DNA of 64,000 nucleotides from NCBI RefSeq assembly GCF_021462225.1, contig NC_061813.1:24266442-24330441 (forward strand), read 5' to 3'. Every line of letters starts with the position of its first letter. Positions within the stretch are counted from its first letter, which is position 1. The notes below the pieces were generated by a model, which saw nothing but the letters and a program-made list of their open reading frames with translations, ran no database searches and was not told where the DNA came from. A program made the translations under genes and the position numbers. The DNA is from Girardinichthys multiradiatus. Lineage: Eukaryota > Chordata > Actinopteri > Cyprinodontiformes > Goodeidae. Of the stretch, positions 1-13,900 are shown piece by piece.

Positions 1-1125
1 AAATGATCTAATTGCACATAATTATGCTTAACGTAAAGTCATACGGAGTGACAGATCTGGGTCTAACAGCAGCCTGTGTGAAAGGAGCTGTTCTGGTTCT
101 GTCAGTCAGCTGCAACACTGAGGGATTCATGGAGTGAACAACACAAAAAGAACAGCTAGAACGACATCCATTCAGTGCATTCCTATACAATGAAGGCGGA
201 CATGGACTATGACACGCCTTATAATGCAAGAAAGTGGTTTACTTGTGAAAAAGTGTTTTTATAGTACCAACATATAGTGCTTTTTCTTGATATAAGGTAA
301 AAAAGTATTATCCGCATTCAGGACGAAGGGGAAATATTAGTAAAAGGCGCATCCCTTATATTTAGAGCTGGCACATCTTTCGGAAGCCGACCACATGGAC
401 GGATATGAGGCTTGTAAACAGCTTTGCTGTGAGGATGAAAGGCCCCGCCTGCTGTGATGTGTGTCCAGGGAGAGAAAACAGGAGAGCGTCATTGTTGCAT
501 GAGAGTCAGACCCTCTGATGGGATAAAAAGTCTGTAGATAACACTATTAACAGCAGCTTCTCTTCTCAGTCATCCTCCATCTACAAAATGCACAGATTAC
601 CGTAACTAAACCTAAGTGGAGAGTGGACATCTGAGCTTTGATATGGTTGATGCTGTACAAAGGCTGGGCGAAGCCACTGACCTTCGCCGCTACCGCAATT
701 ACATCATAGGGCAGCTCCTGCTCTCATGAATATTAATGCAGTTCTGGAGGCATCTCCCGACACCTCTGATTGCCAGGGATCTGAGCTTCCCTCTGCATGA
801 CAAGTGCATCTGTCACTTAAAGTGCATGTAATGGTTTTCTGCTTTGGGAGAGATGCAGACCAGAGGCCAGACCAGATCAAAGCTGCAGTTTTTATGCTGC
901 AGGTGGATGAGAGAGATACTGTGTGTGACTTGTTTTTTTATTATTTATCAGAGGTAGAGTAGATGATGAACACAAGAATAGGTTAGCATAGGGAGTCAGT
1001 TTCATATTAAATAGTAGATTATATTGAACCAAAGACAGTTTTTGTATAAGAAAATTGTGACGTGCAGTTAGATTCTGCCCCCTCCCCTCTCATACCCTTA
1101 AATAAAACCCAGGGCAAACAATTAC
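1..1125. other. No gene or clear repeat seen
   Basis: No open reading frame with recognisable protein features is present. The block around 670-780 is less AT-biased than its surroundings and contains a run of mixed sequence with ATTAAT-type and ATGAATATT-type motifs, which is the look of some vertebrate conserved non-coding elements. That is an impression only. Confidence 0.5.
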
Positions 1126-1766
1126 TAGTAAGATATTTGATCTCACCCCAAACACACCATGCACCCCATAAGACATGGTAGGGCAACAGCATGGTGTGGG
1201 GATGTTTTTCTTCAGTAGGGACAGGGTAGCTGGTCAGAGGTGACGGAAGGATGGATGGAGCTAAATACAGGGGAACACTGGAAGAATCCTCTTAGTGGAT
1301 GTAAAAGGAAAGGACGCTCCCTTTCCAGCAGGGCAATGATGCAAAGCATACAGCCAGAGTTACAACGTTTGTTGTTTGGATCAAAACATATTCATATATA
1401 ACAATGGCCCAGTCAAAGTCCAGAGCTAAATCCAATTGAGAATCTGTTGCAAGACTGGAAATATGATGTTCACAGATGCTTTCCATCTAAAATGCCTCAT
1501 CTTGCGGTATTTTGCAAAGAGCAGTTGGCTAAACATTCAGCCATTGAAACTGCAACGCTGGTGAAGACATACCGCTACGGGGTATTCCCTGTAAAGGGAA
1601 TAATACCAAGACATGCCACATTATTCAGATTTCTATTTGTAAAAACAAAAACGTTGAATAATTTTGCAGGGTCTATCCTACTGCTTGATTTACATTCATT
1701 CGGTAAAACAGCACAAGAGAAACTAAAATTTAAAAAGGCCAAATGCTTTTCTGATTATTGTACTTT
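1126..1766 (+). mobile_element. Tc1-like transposon relic (central and 3' part)
   Basis: The plus strand keeps the order of a Tc1/mariner DDE transposase. It has the HGG...VWG-type block near 1170-1210, a SAGTG-like segment, a diverged GARYREIL-like block, the QQGND-like segment with the second catalytic aspartate region near 1325-1345, then WPSQSPELNPIENLLQDW-like sequence near 1405-1460 that contains the DDE glutamate. The C-terminal FCKEQLAKHSA segment follows near 1510-1545. After that the sequence passes into the inner part of a Tc1 inverted repeat (near 1615-1660) and fades out by about 1766. The 5' half including the helix-turn-helix region is not visible. Reading frame changes are frequent, so this is an old dead copy. 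Confidence 0.8.
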
Positions 1767-2960
1767 ATTGTAATCTTGATCTCTGACTGAGAAACGAAAC
1801 AAACATATAGAGCAGATAAAAACAGGAACTTGTGCAGAGACTCCTTTTGCCAGCAGAGGGACTCATTGTTACAATTTAAAAATAAAAGATGGTCAGTTAT
1901 TTTTCTGTTTCAGTTTTCTAAAACCTGAAAAGATGCACTACTGAATGTTTCCTAATATGTCTAAATGAACTTTAAACAGATTCTCATGCATAGCTGAATG
2001 AAGTAATAAACATTAGATAATGAAAATTAAATGTTTCAGAAGAACCTAGTTGATTATTTCCAACAATTGGATTAATACCAACAGATAAGCACGTTTTGTA
2101 ATGTCTGGTTTACTAAATTCATGCTAAAAATATCTTACTTGGATTGGATATATTACTGGACAGCTGAGCAGAACACTTCGCTGTCTCGGAACTGACTGAA
2201 TTAGTAAATAGATCTTTATTCACACCGAGCCAAACTGCTCTCTTTCCCCAGGATGTCATAAAGGGCCTGAAGCAGCATTAACTCCTCAGAGCTGTGAAAG
2301 AGCCTCTCTCACCAGGGAGCCAATAGAAGACTAACCATCGTGTGAATGAACTCCTCTTGCTGCTGTTTGCTGCTGCTGCACTGATGGAGTCAAGCCTGAG
2401 CACGAATAACATTAATCTATGGAAATATAAAAAAGATAATCACTTAATTTTCAATGTGCAAAGTGGAAGAGGGCAGATAGATCTGAGCTGAAGCTGAATG
2501 AAGAACTGACACACACACACAGAACGGCGAAGCTACACCGTCACATTTGCAGTTTTCTCCCATGTTAAATCTCAATAATGAGTAAATTAGTGGCTCTCCA
2601 TCTGCAGTGCTGCAAACGTAGAGTCACACATGCTGGCTGTATTCGCAGGCTCCTGCTGGGTGTGTTGGTGGGGAATAAACATACACAGATCATTTCCACA
2701 CTCATGTTACAGAGGCAAACACACAATGCACAAAACAGTACACTGTAGGGTGTATCTTCACTGCAGATTTTGGTGAGAAAACGTTGGCAGGAGGAGAAGG
2801 CTTAACATACAGTTTAGATGCAGAAGAAACAGGATTTTTGCATGCAGTTCTATTGATCTAAATCCTACACACTCCCTCTGTGGTTACATGCCTTCCTGTG
2901 TCATTGAGTTCACTGTAACATTAATCTGAGATTCAGCACAAAGTCAGTATGAAACACAAC
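1767..2960. other. No gene seen; isolated splice-acceptor-like site
   Basis: Nothing recognisable as an element was found. A pyrimidine-rich tract ending in CCCCAG at about 2250 is followed by a short open stretch that ends at a TAA some 35 bases later. This resembles a splice acceptor and a tiny terminal exon, but there is no partner exon and I do not call a gene. Confidence 0.4.
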
Positions 2961-3450
2961 AGCTTATACAGCACCCTCCATACTTAGTTTAACCCCTGGT
3001 AAAGACAAGCCAAAACCTTTAAAATAATCTATATTTGCTGCATCACAATATATTTTGTTGTAGTTCTCCAACAAGAAACATTCAATATTTTATCTCCTCC
3101 CTGTTTGGAAAAATAAACCTGGGTCCTCATTAAGTTCCAGCTTTTTCATTTTTGCTTTGACTACAGATATAGGATAGTGTACATGAATTCCCTGACTTAT
3201 GAAGATCAGAACTTCTCTGCTTTAGTCAAATGACATGTTCTATTGTGTTTCCCATTTTGAAGAGTGGTTAAGAGACATAAGCCTTTGTCACATCATATTT
3301 ATGAAAGCTACAGATTAAATAAAAATTCCTTGACACTCTAATCATTTCAAAAACTACAGTAACAATTAAATAAAAGGCTTCAGTTACGTTTATTTAGTAG
3401 GAATTGTTAGTTTTGCAACTGCTTATGCTTGTGCAAACCTTTTGAGACCC
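2961..3450. repeat. Dispersed repeat, unnamed family (copy 1)
   Basis: The opening 140 bases share an ordered series of words with copies near 28.06, 34.96 and 56.91 kb. The series is a GGTAAAGACAAG-like start, a TTAAAATAAT-like block, then a TTGCTGCATCACAATAT-like segment equivalent to the ATTGCAGTAGCATAATC core of the other copies. The rest of the span to about 3450 reads like non-coding interior of the same or an adjoining element. I do not recognise a transposase. It may be a non-autonomous DNA element. Confidence 0.4.
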
Positions 3451-5467
3451 TTTGTAAAAACAGAATTTTTCTTATGCACATTTTGTCGCTGTTGGAGACC
3501 TTGTATCTCCAAAGATGGATTTTTTCAGGAAATAAAAACAGTCGCTTGCTTCTGTATGTAAGTTCACATGCTTTTCTGGATTATCTTTAGTGAATACTTT
3601 TAAATTGAGTTGATTAATGAAAAACGAAGCAAAAATATGGAGACAAAAGGTTTTTACCCTGAAAATATCTGTTCCCTTCCTGTTGTTCTTGCTTGCCATG
3701 TTATCATTTACTAAACCTGAATCTGATTGTGGCACCGGTGATTTTGGAAAAAACACCAAAACAAATATTTCTTATCATAAGATTTTTTTCTCCCACAGAA
3801 TGAATATACTCAAATTAAATGTTGGATTTTTCAGCGTGAGATAATGCAACTGAGATAAAAGATGAATTAATTTTAAGGCTGTTTCACACATCTTTACGAG
3901 GGGTGCCGATAAATGTGAAACGCATTGTAACTTTTGCTTGTTTCTGACTGAAAAATATTTTAGACTGTATAAAATCTGTCAAAGATGAAAGCACAAATGT
4001 CTCAGCTGACTCACATGGCCTAGATTCAAGTGGCTTTGTTGTGACAGAGCGAAATAATCCAAATTGTTATGCTTCTTTTTAGATATATGAACAGGGCTGG
4101 ATTTCTTAGTTTTTATAAAAGCACAACTTTTGTTAATAAGTAATCAGACTGGCAAACATTAATGAACACGCAGGAACCGTAAAAGGGAACCCAATAATAT
4201 GATTTCAGTCATTAACAGGTCTTGATGGAGCAAAACAATCCGCATCATAATTTCATCCCAAAACTTCTTCACACCGTTTTAATGGTTTCTGCTAAACAAA
4301 CCTGTGATCACACATATAAAGTAATATAAACAATCACATAAGCACACATTTACAGACAAACAGAAACACACACACACACACACACACACATTTACATATC
4401 ATCTGCAGCCATCTGCTCTAAATGATAGGTAATTAACTGCGCCCTGTCTTTGTCTCCCTGGCTGCCAGGCTGACGTATAGGAGCTCTTCAGCAGAATATA
4501 CGTGAATCAAGGACTTCGGCGGAATAAAAGGGCAGGAGAATGAATGAGGGGGAAGGTCGACGACAAGAAGCAGTACTACACCGTGTTTGTGTGTGATGCT
4601 GCATGAAACCTGTGAGGCTTCTCTCAGACAACCATTACGGTGATAGAAGAAGGGGGGACAAAAAAGAGCTGGAGATGATGGAAAGAGGAGATGCAGGGTT
4701 ACAACCATGTACAATGTGTGTGTGTGTGTGTTGCTTACCTACAGTTTCCATATCAAGGTCAATCTGTGTTGAACCTAACCGTGTAGGCTGGAGAAAGCTA
4801 GGATAATAATTAAATAATAAAATAATTAAAACCTTTAGTTAATGCAACAGTGAAGCATTATAGAAACAGAAAATGATCTCCAAATACCAAATGTGACAAA
4901 GAAATTATAATGATGGATTTAAGCAGAAATCCGGCATTCATCTTATAAATTTGTAACACTAAACTCTTTTTTTTCCCTGCAGCGATCCTGGTCAGGCCAT
5001 GTCTGTTTAAGCAGCGAGGGGCTATATTTAGAAAGGTAGATCTTGTGCTCCAACAACGGAAGAGAGAGAAAGTCCCGCTTCTACACCCGCTGGTGCTGGA
5101 GATGGCTGTAGAGTAGAAGCAGCAGCGCTGTAGGAACCGTGGGATAATTAGACTGTGCACAGATGTATGATTCTTGGTAAGAGGTGACAGAGACTGTTTG
5201 TCTACAGTCTGGTCCTCTCCTCTCTAAAGGTGCATGGCCTAGAGGTGGGGAAGAAGACAAAGCTAGGGGCTAAGGAACAAGATATCAGAAGGCTTTATTG
5301 CGAAAGAAACACAGATACTACAGATAAAATTGATTTTATGTTATTTTCAGGACAATCCAAAAAGAGGATAATAAAATAACAAGGAAAGAAAAATAATGCA
5401 CCACATGGATCTAATTTAAACAGATGACGACAGTTTTTAAAGTAGACCGAAATCCTTAAAAAGCACA
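3451..5467. other. No gene seen; short CA and GT tracts
   Basis: Open frames here are short and have no recognisable motif. A CA tract lies at 4366-4390 and a short GT tract near 4711-4730. Nothing else could be assigned. Confidence 0.5.
4366..4390. repeat. (CA)n microsatellite
   Basis: About 12 dinucleotide units without interruption. Confidence 0.9.
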
Positions 5468-5902
5468 TACAGTGCATTGAACCTATCCATATTTTGTTAC
5501 GGTACAAGGCTAAACTTGACAGACCAAAAAAAGGTGGTGTGTTTACACTTTGTAGAAACACCTCTTAGTAAAACTGCAACTGCAAGTCTTTAAAGGCATG
5601 ACTCCACCAGCTTTAACAACTAGCCACTAAAATGTTTGCCTATTTTTCCTATAACTCAAGCTCAGTCAGACTGAATGGAGAGCATCAGTGAACATCATTC
5701 TTCAACTTTCTCAATTGGATTGAGAGCTGAACTTTGACTGGGCCATTTTCACACATGAATCTGCTGCTTTCTTCACCATTACATGGTTTATCTGGCTGTA
5801 TAGCTAGGACTGTTGTTCTGCTGGAAGGAAAACCTCTGGCTATGTTCTAAGTTTTTATCAGCCTATAAAAGCTTTTCTTCCAGGATTTTCCTGTATTTCC
5901 CA
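5468..5902 (-). mobile_element. Tc1-like transposon relic (3' part, antisense)
   Basis: Read on the minus strand this is the C-terminal half of a Tc1 transposase followed by its 3' inverted repeat. The terminal repeat is at 5468-5500, starting ACAGTGCATTG and continuing into ATATTTTGTTACG. The segment near 5640-5750 is antisense to the block from the SPDLNPIENLWQ-type motif to the C-terminal helix, and the antisense of the second catalytic aspartate region lies near 5815-5835. The copy stops at the phrase CTGTATTTCCCACT, where the family consensus has antisense codons for GKMDGAKYR. An ATCT microsatellite begins exactly there. Confidence 0.78.
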
Positions 5903-6298
<396 letters not shown>

Positions 6299-7045
6299 GA
6301 TGATGCAGCTCTTTATTGATCCCACATCTGCAGTTAGAACGCCCTCCAGCTGCAGTATCCTCCCCCAGACACCCGCTGACATGTCTGCAGCGGTCAGCGG
6401 GATACAAACACTTTAATTCACCAGTCCAACAAACACACAAACAAGCCGTGATAATTGCTGTGATTAGGAGATAAGCATTGAGGAGAAAACCGCTCTTTAC
6501 GCCGACAGCACCTCCGAGTGACCTTTTTTTGCACATTGTCGACATGAGTGACTAGTAGTATGTACACCCAGAGGACAGGTCAGTGGAATGTGAAAAGTGT
6601 CCACGAACAAAGGCCACTTAAGGCACCTTCAAAACCTATTTTCATAGTAGAGTGGTATGTTTTCAGCAGAATATTTAGCAGAAGGTGATATATTCTTATG
6701 TGGAGGAGCGGGGGGGGAGAGGGTCACAAAGTTCTATGTGGGTGTTTTGCACCTCCCGCTAAAACCTTTTTCTGTAAATCACGTCTGTTCTGTTCAAGTC
6801 TCTTGGCATGGATTTTAAACACACCTCCCACAATTCTCTGTTTTGTATACTAATTAATTTCCACTGTGTGAAAACACTTCTTATTTTTTAACCCATTGTT
6901 TAATTGCTCCGCCTGCATTCGAATTGCGTAACTCTACACATAACATAGCAAAGATTTACACTGATCAATGTAAGAAGATTTCCCTTTTAATTTACATAGA
7001 TTGTCAGGGTTATTGCAAAACCTAAATGTAAATGTAAATTCAGTC
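6299..7045. other. No gene or element recognised
   Basis: Ordinary AT-rich sequence with a short G run near 6709-6716. No element or exon was recognised. Confidence 0.5.
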
Positions 7046-7062
7046 AGATATTTACAATATAA

Positions 7063-7105
<43 letters not shown>

Positions 7106-7128
7106 ACATATATATGTATATGTATACG

Positions 7129-7161
<33 letters not shown>

Positions 7162-7192
7162 ATTTTTTTATATTTACAATATAAAAAAAATA

Positions 7193-7239
<47 letters not shown>

Positions 7240-7260
7240 AAGATATGTAAATAAAAATAT
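7046..7260. repeat. AT/GT-rich simple repeat block with internal duplication
   Basis: Alternating TA runs at about 7070-7098, 7145-7163 and 7194-7236 are separated by TATG/TACG variants. The phrase ATATTTACAATATAAAA occurs at about 7048 and again at about 7168, so the block contains a 120 bp duplication. Confidence 0.85.
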
Positions 7261-8820
7261 ATATTTCCTTTTCTGTTCTCTGGCTCAATTTTAAACACAT
7301 CACCGCCACTGAAAATAACTATCTTTGATTTTCTTTCACTCAGTAGCAATTTCCACACCAAAGAGTGTTTTTAGATTAGCTGGACCAGGCAACATGCAGT
7401 TACGATAAGTTTAATGATAGGAAAAAGATGCGATTTTTGACTTTCCAACCCAGACAGTGAAGCAAAAAATGGACAGATTCAGGTGTATTTTCTACAAACT
7501 TCAACAAAAAATGTAACATCATTTCAAAGACAGAATTTCGAATTTTATTGCAGAGAGAAAGAAAAAAAAAGGGTGAAATATTTATATGTTTCACAGCAAT
7601 GTTACTGCAAGTAAAACTGGCTCAGTCACAGGCAGAAAGCTGAAATGTGTTAAAAGGAAAATCAATGCTTGGACTACAGTGTAAGTTCCTCTGGGTGAGA
7701 TAATGTAAAAAGCCACCAAAGGAGAGAAAAGGTGACCAATTATGTCCTCATGCAGTAGCACACACACTGTATATATACATGACATTACATGCAAATTATG
7801 AAGCTGCATTTTCTTCGGTGTTCATGTTTCTAACATTGGAACGGCAGCATTTCTGCTGCTTCTTATTGGTTCAAAGGTATCTCATGTTTGAGCTCACGTG
7901 ACCTTCATCTCCACCCTTCAAGGCCCTAAGCTCCACAGTGACACACAAACTGCTATAGTCCGCTGCAGCTCCCCTTCTCTCAGGCTATGAAATGTACATC
8001 ACACCTCCAAACTAAGGGAATTTCACCCAAATCCTTTCTTTGAATTATTGAAGAGGACCCAGGCCAGCTCGACTCTGATTATCCTCCGATCAATATGCCT
8101 CGCCTCGCCTCCTATAACATCAAATGCCTCCGACCATCGATCGAGCCAATCGGAGAGCTGCTGCAGCTGGAAATGCAGAGTGTATTGTTCTGGGGTGTTT
8201 ACACTGACCCAACTTGGCTATAACAGGCGTGTTTATGCTAGAAAAAAGGTTGTGATTGCTGATTGACTGAGATGCTTCTGCACGAGTTTTTGTTGTCTGT
8301 GCCACAGATGACACCTGTTTGTGTTATAATGGCTTAATGGAGAAATAAAGGAGGCAGATATGCACAGCGATTTACAAAGTGAGAGGATTTATGAGACGGA
8401 TAAATGCAAAAGGCGTTAAATAAAAACTATGTAACCATAAGAAAAATACATTAAAGAATCAGAATACTCTACTAATCCCAGAGTGAATACATGTTGCTTT
8501 GGCTGCTCAGTTTAAATGTACATCTGAAATACAGAAAGAAAAAGGAAATAGAAAAAATAACAGCAGAATGCAAAAATATTAGTTTAAATAAGTGAAATAG
8601 AAGGTGAGAAAGAAGGTGCTTATTTAAGTGGAAGCAACTATGTTCAGAGTTAAATAAATGATACTCCAGTTTAAGGCAAAACAAGTTTATTTGTGTGACA
8701 TTATTCATGCACAAGGCAGAGTGCTTTACAGGATTATAAGGAAAAACGGTAAGACATTTACCACAACGAAATGAGTATCACATTAAAAAAGAAACAGTAA
8801 AATGCAAATTCAAACAGTTA
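7261..8820. other. No gene or element recognised
   Basis: Short open frames only, none with family features. Nothing assigned. Confidence 0.5.
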
Positions 8821-9480
8821 CAGTGCTGTGAAAACATTTTTGTCCCCTTATAGATGTGCTCTGTTTTGCCCTTTTTGTCACACTTAAATGCTTCAGATCA
8901 TCTAACAATTTTATCAATCTAATCTAAAGAAAATCACAAATCAATGAGAAACTAAGTCATTCATATCAATTAGTTTGGAAAAGATGATAGTTATTACTAG
9001 AGCTTCGGGAAACATAGTGAGAGCCGTTATCAAAAAATAGAGAAAACACAGAACAGTGGTTGTACCATCTCTAACAACTCCATGAGGTGACAAAAAACCC
9101 AGAACAACATCTTAATCACTTCAGGCCTCACGTTCCTTAGTTAGGGCCAGTTTTCATGATTTAACAATAGGAAAGAGACTGAGTATGGCAGAGTTCCTAT
9201 GAAAAGCCACTGCTAACCAAAAAACAAAACAAAGGCTGTCTTACATTTGTAAAAAAAAAATAAATAAAATAAAACCATAAGACTTTTATGAAAGTTTTCT
9301 GTGGACTATGATATCTTCTCTCTGGCAGAATCTCCTGATGGAAGGGCAGTCCATCAGTTGATGACCTTAAGCTCAAACATTTGTTATGCAGCAGGAAAAT
9401 GATCAGAAGCACATCAGCAAGTCCACCTGTTAATGTCTAAAACAACAAAGTGAGAGCAACAAATGCAATATTGCCTCACA
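8821..9480 (+). mobile_element. Tc1-like transposon relic, deleted copy
   Basis: It starts with CAGTGCTGTGAAAACATTTT directly after a TA, as expected for Tc1 integration. The early part (8821-8990) is the inverted repeat and leader. Plus-strand sequence from about 9005 to 9235 matches the DNA-binding half of a transposase: the second helix-turn-helix, then the STIRKRL-like and GLHGRVPRRKPLL-like blocks. The catalytic core is mostly missing. After about 9290 the sequence resumes with diverged text around the first aspartate, and near 9385-9420 a CAGCAGGAAAATGATCAGAAG phrase corresponds to QQDNDPK with the second aspartate. The glutamate region and 3' repeat are not found. This is the same lineage as the minus-strand copy at 30994-31730. 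Confidence 0.8.
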
Positions 9481-10100
9481 AGGTCATTAACAGGGGCTGA
9501 ATGCAGACTGGGTGATGGTGAAAGTTGAATTTGTCGACCACCTCTGCTCTCCTACTGCTGGGTATAGCAGGCATGCTCATTTTAAACAGAATGACCAGAG
9601 CAACATCACGTCACTTCACAACCAGAAATGGTCCAATGTTTGGAAATAATTTAACTAATATTTTTTATTTTCACTCATAATGCTGCAGCTGGGAGTAGCT
9701 GCTTCATTCAGTAGTGCTGCTGGCATAATATATTGGGCTATTTCAGTAATACACATAAAATACACATAAAATCAAAGTTGTGTTTTGAAGTAAATTATTG
9801 AGTAAAAGTGATTTTCCTGCTATGAATCCTACATTAAATAATGCTACATTATTAGCTTTACAGGTACTGAGAATAAGTACTGAGAATGTTAAACTACAGA
9901 AGAGAGTGCCTCATTCAGTTACAGATTATATTTGATTACACACCTGATTTGCAACACTGAGGGACCCCTGACAAACAGTGTGATTTTACAGAAGATGTGT
10001 TTTCTGAAAGGCGCTCCACAATCCCCTCAGCTACATGCTCTTCTTGTGCAAATACTAGTTCTTTCTCTCTTTTATTAGCTAAATGCTGCTCAGGCTAGAC
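9481..10100. other. No gene or element recognised
   Basis: Unassigned AT-rich sequence. Confidence 0.5.
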
Positions 10101-10900
10101 CATGTCATATTTTCTATACAAAGCTGCCAACCTCAAAGTTTCTAAAATTTTTTAAGTGTTTTAACATTTTAAAATATTTTTTGTAAAGGAATTCAGTTTT
10201 TTTTCTAGTACTGTTGGACCTGTGAAAAGCTCGTTATACAGTACTCTCTGTGTGAAAATATCATTGAATGTACATCAAGGAGCCTTCTTCAGTCATGTGT
10301 GAAATTGACATATGTTAAGACCTTCTTACCAGGCTTTTATAAGGCAATGTCGAATCTAAAATAACCCCCATTCATTCACAATCTGCAGCTCAAATATACC
10401 CACACATGTTAGAGTGGGTGTTTTCTGTGGCTTGTTTTAAAAACGTTATGGATAGCCTTTTTCGGGCTGAGTAGACTTGATTTTTCTTTTCTAGATTTGA
10501 GTTCAGGCAGAAAATTACTGAATGTTTGTTGCAAGAGTAAATATAATAGTACTGGCTGCGTACCTTTATACAGCAAAGATTTGTGCAAACATTAGGCAGC
10601 TAATTAATGTATTAAAGAGACTATGACAGGTCCAAGAACAGCACCCTGTTGGACCCCTACTGAACATTCACAAACACATTGTTTCCTGTTTTAGAGACAT
10701 GAAGTAATCCAAGTCTTGGTTTGGAATACTTGTATCTAATGATTTCTTTAGAGCTAAAAATACTGCACCGACATGCCTCTTCTTATTCAAATAAGATTTT
10801 ATATTTTGATTGTAAACTCAGAGGAAAACCTTGCATTTCCTTTTTATATTACTTTCCATGACTTAAAGAAGGTTCCTATAAACTTGCTCCTGGACACTCA
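10101..10900. repeat. Old teleost interspersed repeat, family uncertain
   Basis: The stretch near 10620-10720 (an ACAGGTCCAAGAACAGCACC-like phrase followed by TGTTGGACCCC) resembles the body of a large, widely dispersed teleost repeat that I associate with decayed LINE sequence. Flanking text fits loosely over about 800 bases. The similarity is degenerate, strand and borders are uncertain, and no protein domain can be read. Confidence 0.35.
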
Positions 10901-13900
10901 GTAATTCAGATCTTCACAGGTAGGAAATATTTCCTCTAGAACTATGTGGAGCATCATGGCTGAGTAATTGTTTTGCTGAACAAACTCCTGTGACTGGCCA
11001 GCAGTTTTCCCTAATCTGTCCTCAAGTGCTTCTGCTTAATCTACTTGTTTTGAGACGTAAACATTTGCAAGCCAAAATGCTCCAGAACACTGCGTTGAGC
11101 ACAGACATGAGTCAATTTATTTCTCTCTCTAAAAGTACCTCTTTCTGAAAGCACGCAAGTGTGAGGGAGTTGTAACGATTTTCTTTTTCAATTAAAGATA
11201 AATCAGCACCTCTCAACCTTTTAACAATAAGTGGAATGAACACAAAAACACACCTATAACCCTGCAATTACACAAAGCACACAAAAAGACTCGCCCTCTC
11301 TGAGGCCCAAATAATGATGGGAGCCAGACGCTGGTCTGTTCTTTGCAAAAAATGGAACCACTGATGTGTTATTGTTGTCTCAAGACTCTGTCAAGGTTGC
11401 ACACTTTCCCTCTTTTTTTTAAAGACATTTGCAGCACATCCTTGTAGTTGTCCTTTTCTGTAGATTACATAGACTGGGTCTTGCTGCGTCCTATAGAACC
11501 ACATCTTAATGATGTGTGATGAGAGGTGCACATTGTGCCTTTAAGCTAAGACCATATGCATAGAAATACCGACACTCGAGCAGAGATGGATCTGCTGCTG
11601 CATCTCTCCGCTCTCAGGTGCTCCGCAGCAGGAAGGATGTATCAGCAGGGGCCAGATGATGGCACTCTTCTCTGTGCACCAGTCTGTCTCCCTCCCCCTC
11701 TCCCCCGCCACCATGTGTGCATGATGCAGCTGGCCTCATTTCAATGATTTAAATCACTTGAGGTCCACCGCCACACGTTTCAGAGGCTTGACTGAATTTA
11801 TCCTCGTTGATAGAGATCAGTGCCCTCAGCCCCGTACATTGCCAGACTACAATGTAGGGAGAGACCTATCCGACTGACATGATTGGATACAGCTCTCCGC
11901 TCTGATTTTACTTTTGATCGCACCGTTCTTGCCCCAGGGACTGATGAGTCAAATGGAGCACTCCCAATAGAGCAGAATGCCACGCACTTCTTTTCTATTT
12001 CGTTGGTCATCCTTTATACAGATGCAAGTCGAGAACGAGCTCTGGTGAAATGTAGACTCATGTTCCCTTATGTAAATATGAGGAAATTTTTTGCATGGAC
12101 ATGTGGAGCAAAGCCATGTTCCAGTATTATTTCAATTTAAGGTCCAAACTGAGTCAGATTACAGGATGGAATTTCCACTAAGGCAAAGGTAACTGCGGTG
12201 AATTGTTGCACGCCTCTTGTTTGGATTATTTCTGCATTTAATGTGGGCAGAGACAAACTCACATGTGTTGCAATAGGTGCTCCTCTTCAGCAGTGAGGTG
12301 GAGGAGGATGAGGAGGATGCAAGTGTTACCACTATAGGGAAGGTTCAGGCACATACAGGATCGAACTACCCCTGTCCTGCACAGTGAATATCAGGTCATA
12401 CTGCTTTTACTCCATGCACCCCACCCATTGCTAAAAACACCCCCACACCTCAGCATGTGTAACCAACCCGATGGATTTTCCCAGAGGCCCTCTCCACGTG
12501 ATTGGGCATGCTCAGTAAATTCCCTGCTGTTGACCTGCAGCTTGACGTGCTATTGATTTGCAGGATGACAGTGTGTGTATATGGTGTGTGGTTTGCAAAG
12601 CCACGTGGGGGGCAGGGTACAGAGAGGCTAGCGGCATGGAGAAAGAAGGCACGCTTGGAGCGGCAAGGTCAACTGAAGGACGTGGGCAGGCGAGTCAGAG
12701 AGAAGAGCTGGAGCTCGCCTGATGATGACCACGCTACTCACAGAGAGAGGGAGAGCAGAAAATCCATAAAAAAAGCACAAAAATAACACTGGCAAGAAGT
12801 AACGGTGCTTTTAATTTCCGCTTTACAGAGAAACAGCTCATTGTGACGAGTGAACGCAAAATTGTGTCATCTCAGATTATTTGAGTCCAACAGATGAGGG
12901 GGTACTTTCTGATAAGGCCACATTGAGGTTACTGTCTATGACGCGCTTGTGATAAAAGACATACCAACATTTATGATTTTACTGCTAGTCTTTTCCATCA
13001 ACACAGTTCCCGAACGTGCTTCCACTGAAAAAAGAGGTACCAGAGCATGAACTTTGGTTCAGTTCGGACCCTGCAGAATACTTGGATGCTCTCTTGTTGC
13101 ATTGAAAGGAACATCTGTAAACGCAGAAGAAACACTTACAAGTCATCAAGCTTCACCATCTTGCTACTACGGTTTCCATTTGTGTCAGGCAACATGGAAG
13201 GAAACCTCATGCTTGGGTCCAAAAACTGGTGGAAACTCGCGCTGATAGTTCAAACTCAAGTTCGAAGGCACCTGGACCAAACTGGTTAAAGAATCAGAGT
13301 TCTTTTGGTGGAAAAAAACCTTAAGTGTTACATCTAGATTTTCTCAGTGCGCCTATTGATATGATAGGCAACATGCTCTCGGACTTGAACGTCCATTAAT
13401 ACCCCAGATATAATTCTGTGCCAAAAAATTAAACCAAGTCAAACCATGTTATCGTTAGATAGGGTGTTATATATTCTAATATTTGTGTTTTCATAAATAC
13501 AGGTTGCCTTTTTCGCTAAATCAACCTCCATTTTGTACCTACACGATACGATATTTTGTTGTCAGAACATTTTTGACATATTTCTTGAATGACAGCATTT
13601 TTGTTTGCTAACGTTCATACACAAACAGAATGAGAAGTATACATCATAAAATTAGCAGATGATGGCGTTCCAAGCTGGCAAATGCTCGATGTTTAGTTTA
13701 AAGACAGTAAATAAAAGCCAGTGGTATTACCTTTAAATGTCTAAAGTTCTTTGAAAAAGCTTACTGGATCCTCATCATCATACTGAGCCACAGTCACCTC
13801 TACAGAAAAATACCATCCATTCTTTATACATTAACCTCATATATTAATGTTTTGGATATTTTCAACCTATTTTTGCCAAAATAGTGAAAATATTGACCAT

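Noticed and set aside
2240..2290. Polypyrimidine tract and CAG followed by a short open stretch ending in TAA
   Set aside because: Splice-acceptor-like sites occur often by chance. There is no partner exon, no protein family match and no supporting conservation information.
7001..7361. Tyr/Ile-rich open frames on both strands
   Set aside because: They are translations of alternating TA/TG simple repeat.
13026..13310. A small non-autonomous DNA element with inverted GGTTCAG-like ends
   Set aside because: The supposed inverted ends did not pair over more than a few bases and no target duplication was found.
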